NCBI GenBank assembly: GCA_032209605.1
Contig: JASFXZ010000005.1
Location: 26,710,905-26,774,904 of the forward strand
DNA: 64,000 nt
DNA from: Mactromeris polynyma
Taxonomy: Eukaryota > Mollusca > Bivalvia > Venerida > Mactridae
Direction of reading: 5' to 3'
The position numbers were made by a program, and so were the translations under genes. The notes under the pieces were generated by a model. The model did no database searches. It was not told the DNA's origin and worked only from the letters and a program-made list of their open reading frames with translations. Position 1 is the stretch's first letter, and each line of letters begins with the position of its first letter. This document shows, in pieces, positions 35,934 to 46,997 of the stretch.

Positions 35934-37818
35934 AGTCAAACAGTGCGAATATTGCCGCGGTATGCCGAATCAATTCGTCTGATGGTTGGAAGCATGTGAG
36001 CAATTATCGAAGTAGAATTGGCTTTGGAAGAGTTAAGATTTTGTTGCTACAAATGTTTCCTGTACAGCTGGTAAATGTATAGTAATCTTTTTTAAATTAT
36101 CGATCTTATTCAGATTGTTATTTGAAAATATAACAGGAATATGCAATTGTCACACAATTTCGCGACGGGAGTCAGCAAATTAGGAACTAACAAATGGTAT
36201 TGTCAACAACCGTGTGGCTGTTCCTTAAGACCGTGACTTATACCCTCCAAGCGCGGATCCAGCAATTTTCGTCAGGGCCTCTGGATACAGGATTTGGGAA
36301 AAAAAGATATTTTCCAAAATCTCGGGGGTGTTCCAGAACCCTATTCCCCCTCTAGACCTGCGCATGTCCTCAGTATACATTGTATGACAAGAGGACTCTC
36401 AGTGAGGTTTGCTGTTCATACCATCCAGCCGCACTAGCGTCAGGAAGGAATCTTCATCCAGCACTGTGACATGGAAAAGACTCTCAGACAACCTGTCCTT
36501 CGTTCAGTTACGGCTAACAGTTGCTCTCATTATGAAACTGTTTTGTTTTGAAACTGGCTTTAGCGAGTAGAATAATGATTATGACAGAAGATTTAGTATA
36601 CTTTTGATGTCAGTCTTGCTTTTATAATTCAGAATATCTGCCGATATCCTTTGTACCACGAAAACCTAAGGGACCTTGATACATGGAGCCCTTTTATGCA
36701 GAATATATCAATGTCCGCTAGCAGTGAATAAACCATGCATTTTGATGGATTACAAAGTTGATATATAAATCAGCCAATGAGAAAACTGAGATTTCTTGAC
36801 TCTTATCTACTATTCTTTTTCTGAATAATCAGCAATTTATAGCTGATACTTTCTTACCTTTCACGTCTGTAGCAGACACTTTAACGCTAGGATGAAGCTT
36901 AAATTGCTGTTGTAGCTTCTGTACAATTTGAAGCTTAGATGCTTTGGCTTGTTGTATTTACTTTATATAATACTTTCATTATGTTTTTTGTACAGCTGTC
37001 ATTGCTCATTGCTCAGTAGATCTTCTCAATATTTGACATAATTATGTCAAATTACCCTATATGAATTTTAATTTCTTAGTTATCTTCACATTCATATTTT
37101 ATCCATTTGGGATTAAGACATATCATTTATGACATGTGACAAACTTTCTTTGTTGTATTGTTATCAATTGTTAAGTAATAACTCAATGAGATCTCAACAT
37201 AATTATCTCATATTGTTTGATTATATAGTGTTGACACAGGCTTCCTAATTATTTTTGTCTTAGGTTTGTATAAATATATGTAACTTTATAAGTTTATATG
37301 CTAGGTAATAGTAGGTTTAGATAAGTATACATTCTGAGGAGTACCTAAAATTTACATTTAACTGGAACTTCAGAAATTGCTATTAGATTATTTTAATTAA
37401 TATTCAGTGGAGTACCAGTGTGAAACATGTATTCATATTGGAGAACCATAACTTCAGAAAACTATGTATGACTTTATGTGACTGGATTTCCAGACATTGT
37501 TTAAGTGTGCAAATAAAAAGTAAACTAAACGGAAGGACTTTGTGAATCTTTGCTGACGTTCACTTTAATCCATATATACACACAGAAAATCTACTGAACC
37601 TACTTCATAATAGATGCGACATATCAACAATACATTCAGTTTTCTTTTGAGTGAATTGTTTGTCATTTTCATGCATGTCTTGTTTATTCATAAGTATCAA
37701 TTTTTTTAAAATACCTATCGATCAACGTAAAACATCAATGATACATCTGTATCGTTTCTACTGATGACAGCTCTTGTTTTTTGTACTGTGTTGGTCACAA
37801 TTATATTTTGTTTTTTAG
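35934..37818. other. Noncoding stretch upstream of the zinc-finger gene
   Basis: Holds no recognised gene. 36250-36370 (GCGGATCCAGCAATTTT to CCCCCTCTAGACCTGCGCATG) looks like a repeat pattern common in marine invertebrate genomes. An acceptor (GTTTTTTAG) directly precedes the start codon at 37819, so a 5' UTR exon probably lies somewhere upstream. Confidence 0.4.
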
Positions 37819-40800
37819 ATGATGGAGACAGTTACAAAGACAGAACTAACAGATTCCTCTGGATGTCTTTTGCAACAGCAGCAACATCCAAGAGCACCTC
37901 AGGCACATTCAGTGTTGAGGACAACGCCTGTGCAGCATGCATCTCAAATTATGGAAGCAAAACATTTCAATTGTGAAGGTTTAGAGAACCAGATTGATTT
38001 TCAGAGTTTAAAAGGTGTATTTGGTTGGACAACTATTGATGACGTAGATGTGCCATATATTCTCAGGGCTGAAAAACAGTTTGTGTCAGTTAGAATTGTT
38101 AAATTGAAGCTTCTTGATCGATACATTCAGTCTCCTAGAGACCTTAGCAAACATGGTTCATTTTCTGGTTTCTATATTACTGATAATGAAGCGAAACTGC
38201 TGAATGAAATAAATTTACTGCATTGTGATGGAGAATATGGAAAAGAAGAATTTGATACGAAGGAATTAATCGTTCTATTATCAGATTTTACCAAGTGCTA
38301 TTATCTAGTGAAGGAGTCTTTCCTTGGTGCTGATTCTGTTGGGTGGAAAGTAATGGACAGGGCATTGGATAATACCCACTCCACTCATGCTAGTGATCTA
38401 TGTCAGCTGAAGTCTGGACAACTGTGCTCATTCCAGCAAGGTTCACAAATGAAATCAAGAAAAGTGGAGCAAAGTGGACTTGGACATATAAGTACTGTTA
38501 TTACTAACCAAGCAAATCGTCAGCTAAGTTGCCTGAATAAGCTTGATTCATATAAAAAGAGGGATAAATATCCACCAGTTCAGTTCATGACAGGTTCTTC
38601 AAGTTCTTCTGGAGAAAAGTTGCATTTAGAAATCATCAATATAAATCAGACATCAGTTCCTAAATTGGAGCCAATACCTGCAACTGTATTGGCAGTATCT
38701 TCAGTTCCTAAATCACAGCCCATACCTGCAACTGTATTGGCAGTATCTTCAGTTCATAAATCGGAGCCCATACCTGCAACTGTATTGGCAGTATCTTCAG
38801 TTCCTAAATCGGAGCCCATACCTGCAACTGTATTGGCAGTATCTTCAGTTCCTAAATCACAGCCCATACCTGCAACTGTATTGGCAGTATCTTCAGTTCC
38901 TAAATCGGAGCCCATACCTGCAGCTGTATTGGCAGTATCTTCAGTTCCTAAATCACAGCCCATACCTGCATCTGTATTGGCAGTATCTTCAGTTCCTAAA
39001 TCACAGCCCATACCTGCAACTGTATTGGCAATATCTTCAGTTCCTAAATCACAGCCCATACCTGCAACTGTATTGGCAGTATCATTGGATTTTTCCATTA
39101 AAGATGTATGGTTTAATAATAAAACTTTATCATGCTTATATCTTGGCCAAGATGAAGAGCGTAATGAACTATTTTGTCTGGTGGAAGCAGTGTGTAAATT
39201 ATACTTCAGTGAATGTAATGTGAATGAATTTTTGTTTGCATTGGAAAATGTGCTAAATGTTTCACTTAGGACCTGTAATGTCATGGAGGAAAAGGCTTTT
39301 ATTCAGTATTACAGTTTGCCAGTTGTTGCTTTGAAGTGTAACAAAATGATTAAACTTAAAGATGTTGATAAATACTTCCAACAGTTGACTTATATGTTTC
39401 CTGATAAGAAAGCAATAGCACAAAGTAACACTGGTGCACCTCCATCAAAACCACAGTTTGTTGAGAGTAAGTAGATGTGCTAAGTTACATTCTTCTTTAT
39501 TGATCAGTTATTATTTGAAAATGCCTACATTTCTAAGTGTTATCAAGTGTATGGCAGTCATGTGAATATAAAACAGACAGTTGTGACTTTTTATGCCCCA
39601 CTCTGAAAAGGGGGGGGGGGCATATAGATTTGCCCTTGTCCGTCCGTCCGTTCGTCACAAAATCTTGTGTCACTCATATCTCCAAAAGAATATGAGCCAG
39701 AGTCATAAAACTTTACAGGAATGTTCACCAGCCTATGTAGTTTTGCACCTGGGGTTTCATGTTTGGTTGTGTCCAGTAAGTGCAGAGTTATGTCCCTTGA
39801 GTTAGTTAAAATATGGCCTACAGAGAAGGCAATCTTGTGTCACCCATTTCTCCAATACAATATGAGCCAGATTCATAAAACTTTACAGGAATATTAACCA
39901 GCATGGGAAGTTTTGCACCTGGGGTTTTATGTTTGGCAGTGTCCAGCAAGTGCAGAGTTATGGCCCTTGACTTAGTTAAAATATAGCCTACAGACTATGC
40001 AATCTTGTGTCACCCATATCTGCAATACAATATTAGCCAGATTCATAAAACTTTACAGGAATGTTAACCAGCATGTGAAGTTTTGCACCTGTGGTTTCAT
40101 GATTGCCTGTGCTCAGTAAGTGCAGAGTTATGGCCCTTGACTTAGTTAAAATATAGCCTACAGAGTATGCAATCTTGTGTCACCCATATCTGCAATACAA
40201 TATGAGCCAGATTCATAAAACTTTACAGAAATGTTCAACGGCCTGGGGTTTCATGTATGATTGCACCCAGTAAGTGCAAAGTTATTGCCCTTGACTTATC
40301 ATTATAATCAGTAAAGTTGTTCACCTGGTATTTTTGATACACATTCACAAACTATGAACAGAATAATGGCATTTGCTTTTGTGACAAAGGCTGCAAGTGG
40401 GGGCATCTGTGTCCTATGGACACGTTTCTAATTCATTTTGATTTGCTTGCATAACTTTTGTTATTTAAATTGTATAAATATACTCATAGTGCTTAGATTG
40501 GGCCATTTTGAGGCTGGCCACGGAATATAGTCCAAATAAAAACCCTCAATAAATCTACTTATTCAGTCATACATTTGCTTATTATTCTAACATAGTATGA
40601 TCCATGATACCCATTATGAAACATTTTACTTGATGATGGCAAACGGATATTTAACACACTACAAAATTAATCTTTCATAAGAAACATTAGCAATCAATAT
40701 CAAAATTTTATTTACAAATATTTTGTAGTTGTAGTTTTCTGAAATCAGCTGAAATTGTTCCTTGCTGTAGTACTGTTAGATATCCTTGACTGACAAGATG

Positions 40801-41570
40801 ATCATGTTTCATAGTTTGGCAGATAGAGCAAGCCTGAAAAAGACCCTAACATATTTAATTCTTTAAAAAAGTACTTGCAGTCGGACCTCCTGTATACAAC
40901 AACCTCTCTGAATACTTGGTATCATCTGAAATAAATATCAGGTCCTGATGAATCTTGAGCACGTATTGAAATGGGCTATTCGAAACCATGTATTTTTCGA
41001 AATAAAACATCGGACCTGATGAATTCGAATGAACAAGGTTCGGCTGTATTTCCACTTTTTTCAATATACAGAATGAAATTTTACCTTAAATGGCTGGTCT
41101 AGTAGTAAGATACATTTTGTGAACTGTGATGTTTGTTTGCTGTTTATTCAGATTCTGCTGGTAAAGATGTCGATGTTAGAACAGAAAGAGAAGTTATTGC
41201 TGCTGGCACAACAGCACAAGTTTCTGTGAGCCAAAGAGAAGATGGATTTAATATGCTAGTTAACACAAAAGCAGCGAGAAAGAAGAAAGATAAGAAATGC
41301 CCCAAGTGTGATTTTGTGACACATAGCTATAGGAAGTATTTTTATCATCAAGTTGTGCGTCATGAAGCAAGTCACAATATACCGGTATATTCGTGTACAG
41401 AATGTGACTTCCGTTCCGTGTATCAACACCATGTTACTTTGCATGTGAGTAAAGCACATCGGAGGAATGTTGCAGATCAATGTGAAAGAGCAAATAATTG
41501 CTCCGCTAAACAATATCGACTCAGTCGGCACCAAAATCTTCATGGTAAGGATCTCGGACCACCAGATTAA
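37819..41570 (+). CDS. Unrecognised protein with nine 16-residue repeats and C-terminal C2H2 zinc fingers
   Basis: Two exons, 37819-39466 and 41152-41570, joined through donor GTAAGT and acceptor TTTATTCAG in phase 1; 688 aa. Residues ~60-175 form a conserved-looking block (VPYILRAEKQFVSVRIVKLK, EAKLLNEINLLHC, DTKELIVLLSDF). Residues 279-422 are nine 16-residue repeats of type SVPKSQPIPATVLAVS. Residues ~423-530 form a second ordered block (ELFCLVEAVCKLYF, SLPVVALKCNKMIKLKDVDK). The second exon adds a lysine-rich patch and two C2H2 fingers, both C-x2-C-x12-H-x4-H, plus a third degenerate finger. A nuclear DNA-binding role is inferred from the fingers only. I do not recognise the family. A GTAAGG after CTTCATG near 41545 could be a donor for a longer isoform. 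Confidence 0.75.
38653..39084 (+). repeat. 48-bp coding minisatellite, exactly nine units
   Basis: Nine head-to-tail 48-bp units, in frame, with almost no length variation and only a few substitutions. Variable positions are mainly residue 6 (Q/E) and residue 11 (T/A/S). Silent changes are nearly absent, so the array expanded or was homogenised recently. Because 48 is divisible by three, the opposite strand is also open. Confidence 0.95.
39590..40436 (+). repeat. Dispersed element containing a 170-bp tandem array, in the zinc-finger gene intron
   Basis: Starts ATGCCCCACTCTGAAAAGG with ten G, then a CCGTCCGTCCG microsatellite. Then come units with AATCTTGTGTCAC at 39661, 39831, 40001 and 40171, exactly 170 apart. 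The end is GGGGGCATCTGTGTCCTATG followed by GACACG. Two inverted relatives lie at 43097-43322 and 46093-46585. Confidence 0.75.
40878..41046. mobile_element. Small inverted-terminal element with CAGTCGGACCTCC ends
   Basis: Begins CAGTCGGACCTCC and ends AAGGTTCGGCTG, imperfect TIRs. 169 bp, close in size and end sequence to the element at 3888-4050. It lies about 105 bases before the zinc-finger exon. Confidence 0.45.
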
Positions 41571-43096
41571 AATACTATGTGTATGTACATTTTTCTTGTA
41601 TCAAAATCTTAACTAGATTTTGTCTGTTGAGTGTTTGTGCTGTGGTACCTGCAGGATTTAACTGAAAATGGGTTTGTTCCTTTGTCCAATCATAATGTTG
41701 AGGATATTCGGTGTTTTTATAGAATCATGAAAAATATGGTGTTCTTGGGGAAAAATCGCCAAGTTGACAGGTATGATTAGCATTGTACTGTTTAGGGACA
41801 CTTTATGCTAAGATTAGATGGCATTGTATGTATGGTATTATTGTGAACTTTGATCAGTATTATTAATCAAACACTAGATGTATACATAAATTGGGGATAT
41901 GTATCTGATGTGTATTTGTAAAAAATTGTTGGTTATATATTTCAAGACATGAAAGTCATGGAGGTAAAAATGGGTCTGTCGTTCTTTGTGGAATTAAGCA
42001 GCATTATCAGTCCAGGTTGAACAAAATAAACGGGACCAATTAATGGAATGTATCACATCTCTAGGTATTATGCAAGCTTGATGCAAAAACAAAGATATTT
42101 CAATGGCCTTATTATGATTAAACATTATAAGTCTCAAACATAGACTTTAAAATGTTAAATGTTCTTTTTGCTAATATGTTGTAACAAATGTATAGATTTT
42201 CACAAAAAATGGCAAAAATGTAGAGAGTGAGAAACAATTATTTAGACAGCGAATTGTATTTTAGATTTAATGAAAACAAAATGCTGGTAAATGTATGTTT
42301 TGCAAAATTAAAGTCTTAATTCCGAGTTTCAAACTCGAGTGTTTTGTGTTCTTTTCTGTTTATTTTTAATCATGACATTTAACATTATTCAGTGAACCAT
42401 AGTTTATGTGATTGATACTAGATCTAAATCCTGTACAAAACATACACATATAGCCACACATTTCTGTGATCGTTCAGCGATTGGTTGTTGAAAGTGTGAT
42501 TGTTAAATTGTGTGAGTGTTGAAAGTGTGCGAGTGTAAAAAGTGTGTGATTGTTAAAAGTGTTAAGTGTGGGATTGTTAAGTATGATTGTTGAAAGTGTG
42601 TGTTCAGTGTTGTGTGATTGTTGAAAGTGTGCGAGTGTTAAGTGTGATTGCTAAGAGTTTATTCTTTGGTATCTAAAACTTGTTTAGCTTAAGTCCGAAA
42701 TTTTTGTCTGTTGCTTGGCCAACTGACCCCAATTTTATCCCCATTCAGCATGATCAAAGATGGTTGTTATGACACAGTGTATGCATTATGGCATACGGTC
42801 AATGCCACTACAGTATCACAACTAATATTGTTCATTTGCATTTATTATTTCTTTTTATAAAAGCAGGTAAATACATATAATACAATTTTACAAAATTTCA
42901 TATATATAATCATATTTGATAAAAACAATACAAATGCACAGTACAATCGTACACAGATTAGTTTTCTAAAGTTTACCATTGCTTAAAGCATATATATACT
43001 GGACATACATTTTTAACAACAAGTATATTCAAGCTCCCGCTTAATTCAATACATTAAACAATGTTGCATGAAATCAAGAGAAATGATCATAATTAA
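41571..43096. other. 3' UTR of the zinc-finger gene and intergenic DNA
   Basis: AT-rich, without a recognised gene. 42480-42660 is a degenerate 15-18 bp minisatellite built from GTGTGATTGTTGAAA-like units. Confidence 0.5.
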
Positions 43097-43322
43097 ACTA
43101 GAAATGTGTCCATAGGAGACTGATGCCCCCACTTTACTCAATCCTGGATCGTAACTTGCTCTTACCAAAGAAGTCTAATTGAAAAACCCTAATGCCCACT
43201 ATCATGTGACGGTTACTATTCATATCAAGTTTCCTTATTTAAGGTCGAACTTTTTGAGATATGAGTGAGACAAACTTCAGTCAAGGGTATATCCAAGTGT
43301 CCCCCCTCCACTTGTTTGGGGG
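43097..43322 (-). repeat. Shortened inverted copy of the 39590-40436 family
   Basis: Carries the same outer end (GTGTCCATAGGAGACTGATG then CCCCCACTT) and, at the other side, TTTGGGGGCACAAAAA. The 170-bp array is reduced to less than one unit. Confidence 0.5.
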
Positions 43323-43525
43323 CACAAAAATCTCACTTGTACATTTAGAAGCTTACGGTTAATTATAATTTATAATGCATTGATACAGAAAAGGTCTACA
43401 CATTTTTTATAACAATATAAAAGACATGAAATAAACATAATACATGAATTAAGTATTGACAAATGATTTATTCAAAATGAAAATGAATAATACATGTATG
43501 TGTTATAATGGTAAAACACCCTTCT

Positions 43526-43720
43526 TCTGCAGTAGGAGCAGTGGTGGAGCCTACTCCTGATCCGAAGGCCGTGGGTTCGAGCCCCGCAAGAGCAGGGTTT
43601 GATCATGAACTTCACAATCCCAAAATATGGCGCAAGTACTGGTTGGTTACCGGAAACGGTCATAGAGAGTGTTAGTATAAGTTGTAAGAACTTGTTTCAC
43701 AATCGATGTAAAATAAATAA
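43526..43720 (+). repeat. tRNA-derived SINE-like copy
   Basis: CCTGATCCGAAGGCCGTGGG and GGGTTCGAGCCCCGC (B box) in the head. The body has AACTTCACAATCCC, GTACTGGTTGGTTACCGG and AACTTGTTTCACAATCGATG. It aligns along its length with the copy at 57734-57930. Confidence 0.6.
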
Positions 43721-45712
43721 GTTTAAACTAAACTGTTCTCCTGAGTGATACCCAGATTACCCATTGGCTGGTTCTATAAATTTATTTTTTGACTTTTGAT
43801 GGAAGTGTAAACAAGACTTGCCTTCTTAGAGGGTAAGTTTATTTGATATTTCATCGACCAAATATCCCTTTATGGGTCTCACAAAGAGGGAGGTAGCTGA
43901 CTTAAGAATTGCAGTAAATTGATAATGTACACACAAAATCACTGGAATGACATTTAATTCAATAAATGAAACTGCTATCATCTTACTTTAATATAATAAG
44001 AATAATGTGATACAAATCAACAATATGTATAAAAGCATGTGTAAATATATACCAGGCAGATGAATAATCAATAGCTGGTTGATTAGGGAGCATTTTAAAC
44101 CAACAAAATCATTAACAATATTATGTCGAAAAAATGTAATTTATGAAAACGCCATTGTAATTACAAAATAAAGATCACTGCAGATAAAAATCTAGATTAT
44201 GAATATAATACGACAGAATATAAAAAATGTAAAACATACATACAGTGAATTTGGCATGAAACAATTATAACTTGGTTATGTCAAAAAAGTGGTAACAACA
44301 GTTAAGAGGCCAAACCCCAGATACTTACATACAATAGCTGCACAAGTATAATCATCATACGTGTAATATCACAAATTAAAATGAATTATAGCACTTAGCC
44401 TCAATATTTCAATTCATGGGCTGTAACTCTGTTCAAAATAGAGTTATCTCCAACAAATCCAACTTCTCTAGTAGTTTAGACATGCCCCTTCACACAGGTA
44501 AGCTAGGATTCTTGGATTTAAAAAAACAATTTTGCTTGTAAAAATTAATCTGATCCTCTTGATGTCTATTAGCATAATTTAACAGTGTATCTATGCAACT
44601 TAGTATGTGTATTATGAATATGCACATGGTATTCTACAACAACATAGGTTTTTATTTTCTCGGATGACGTATAGATGTCGATAATGCACAATTGGCTCAC
44701 AGAAATTTAAATAATCAGCATGATAGCCATGTAATCTATTTCTGCATAATGGTCGGGATCACATTAGTTTTTATTAGTTACAGCCGAAATTATTCGAGAG
44801 ATTATGTTTACATCAAATAATATTTTACTTGGACTGCTTGACATTGCATTTTAATATAGTGGAGAATTTTATAATTCTCAAACTAACCTGATAACTGATA
44901 AGCCAAATAAATAAATAGATACAATATATTATTTCAAGGACCTGGGAAAACAAACATGACCTGAGTAATTTTCATATTTCTGAAGATCAAGATTCTAAAT
45001 TTAGTGACAACATACCAGTCCTATTCAATAAAAAGCTACATGTATTGGTTTGTCATTTTAAGTTTAAATGTGTTGTAAACAAGAAAGGACTTTGGTAATG
45101 GAAACAAGTAAATAATTAAGTATAACATATGATCAACAACTGTGAGAGATATGTAAGGCTCTGTGATAAAAAATTATGCATAACAAAAGTATTAAAAAAA
45201 ATCAAAATGCTGTTATTATGCATTCAATACAAACATTCAACATATTGTATAAACATTATCACTGAAAAGCACTAGCATTAAAAAACATTCTTCCTTACTA
45301 TATACTCCCATCATTCACAGTAAGCTAAAGATTTACGAATTAATAGTTTCAACAATTTACAAATTTTGTCACAAAATTGCGAGTGCCTGTCATTTTTTCC
45401 GTAATTCATATACAGCCTATTTTCTTTGTGTTGACAGTGAGGCTGTCTGTTCTCTTATCACCATTTTCAACCATTATCCAAAACTAGAAACGCTTGCCTA
45501 TGCACACAACAACAATAATGACATACTGTCCAGTGTTGTGGTCACTCTTGTTACTGTTTTAATGGCACCATCTTGCTTTAGTTCTTTTCAATATCTAAAA
45601 CAGTGAAACCTTCTTTTGTACTTGCCTTATGTTAATTGCACTATATTCCATGAGTTAAATTTGATATGTAAATATGTACACTACTCAAAGTATGGATATT
45701 TCTGATCGTGAA
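43721..45712. other. Probable integrin 3' UTR and intergenic DNA
   Basis: AT-rich, no gene recognised. It lies downstream of the minus-strand integrin stop and holds several TTTATT (minus-strand AATAAA) candidates, none favoured. Confidence 0.4.
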
Positions 45713-45860
45713 TTCCCAGCATTCCATCTGTTCATGATTTCACGTAAATTCCCAGCATTCCATCTGTTCATGATTTCACGTAAATTCCCAGCATTCCATC
45801 TGTTCATGATTTCACGTAAATTCCCAGCATTCCATCTGTTCATGATTTCACTCCATTCCC
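45713..45860. repeat. 36-bp tandem repeat, four copies, reaching into the integrin stop codon
   Basis: Units at 45713, 45749, 45785 and 45821 (TTCCCAGCATTCCATCTGTT then CATGATTTCACGTAAA) are essentially identical. In the minus sense, the last unit's GTGAAATCATGA contains the final Val-Lys-Ser and TGA of the integrin frame. Confidence 0.95.
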
Positions 45861-46997
45861 ATCCTCCTCACAAGGCATCATTTTCTGGACTTCGCCTGAA
45901 TGCTGCATTTGTTTCATCTCTTCGACACGTTTTCGTTTGAAAAATCCACACTGAAATTGAGAAAAATTATATGTGCAGCAAAGCTTTTCGATACTTCTAT
46001 GTACCTTATTGTTGGAAAGTGATAAAGTGCTGTTAGATTGACTGCGAACAGGTATATGAACTTTCAGGACCAATCCATGTCAATTGAGGTACAATTAGAA
46101 TGCGTCCATAGGACACAGATGCCCCCACTTGCAGCCTTTGTCACAAAAGCAAATGCTATTATTCTGCTCATAGTTTGTGAATGGATATCAAAATTACCAA
46201 GTGAACAACTGTACTGATTATGGTGATAAGTCAAGGGCCATAACTGTGCACTTACTGGGCACAGCCAAACATGAAACCCCAGGTGCACAACTTCACATGC
46301 TGGTGAACATTCCTGTAAAGTTTAATGACTCTGGCTCATATAGTTTTGGAGATATGAGTGACACAAGATTGCATACTTTGTAGGCTATATTTTAACTAAG
46401 TCAAGGGCCATAACTCTGCACTTACTGGACACAACCGAACATGAAACCTCAGGTGCAAAACTACATAGACTGGTGAACATTCCTGTGAAGTTTTATGACT
46501 GGCTCATATTCTTTTGGAGATATGAGTGACACAAGATTTTGTGACGGAAGGATGGACAGACGGACGGACGGACAGACAGACATAGGGGCATACAAATGTT
46601 CTTGTGCTTAAAACTGTAACTGCTGTTTGGATTACTTTTCTATCAAAACAGAACTGTGACTTTTTCTCTGTCAATGTTACGGACAAACACGAACATTTCA
46701 ATGCACCTTCGTGTATTTTGAAATGTAACGGTCTAAGTAATATATTCATATATTCGCGGTTAAAACTGCACTATATGTATACATTAAATATATGTATAAC
46801 AAATAACTTTATTGTTTCATTAAATAAAACCTTAAATTATTAATGTCGTAAACAGTGTTAAAGCATAAAACCCTTACCTTGCATAGTATTAATACAACAA
46901 TGATAATAAGTAGTATTCCAGCCAGAATACTGACTAAATATATCCACCATGCTACTTTCTGTGGTGGAGGTGATACTGGCAACAAGTCTGTGCCTAC
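45840..46997 (-). other. Integrin transmembrane and cytoplasmic exons
   Basis: Exon 46997-46878 encodes a PPP linker, WWIYLVSILAGILLIIIVVL and ILCK. Exon 45950-45840 begins CGFFKRKR. The junction is inside the conserved K-x-GFFKR membrane-proximal motif that clasps the beta subunit. The tail is short and rich in Met, Glu and Lys (EEMKQMQHSGEVQKMMPCEE). Confidence 0.96.

Noticed and set aside
38754..39284. 176-codon minus-strand reading frame with DLGTEDTANTVAGMG repeats
   Set aside because: Antisense shadow of the 48-bp coding minisatellite; a unit divisible by three keeps both strands open. The plus frame has the longer context and spliced zinc fingers.
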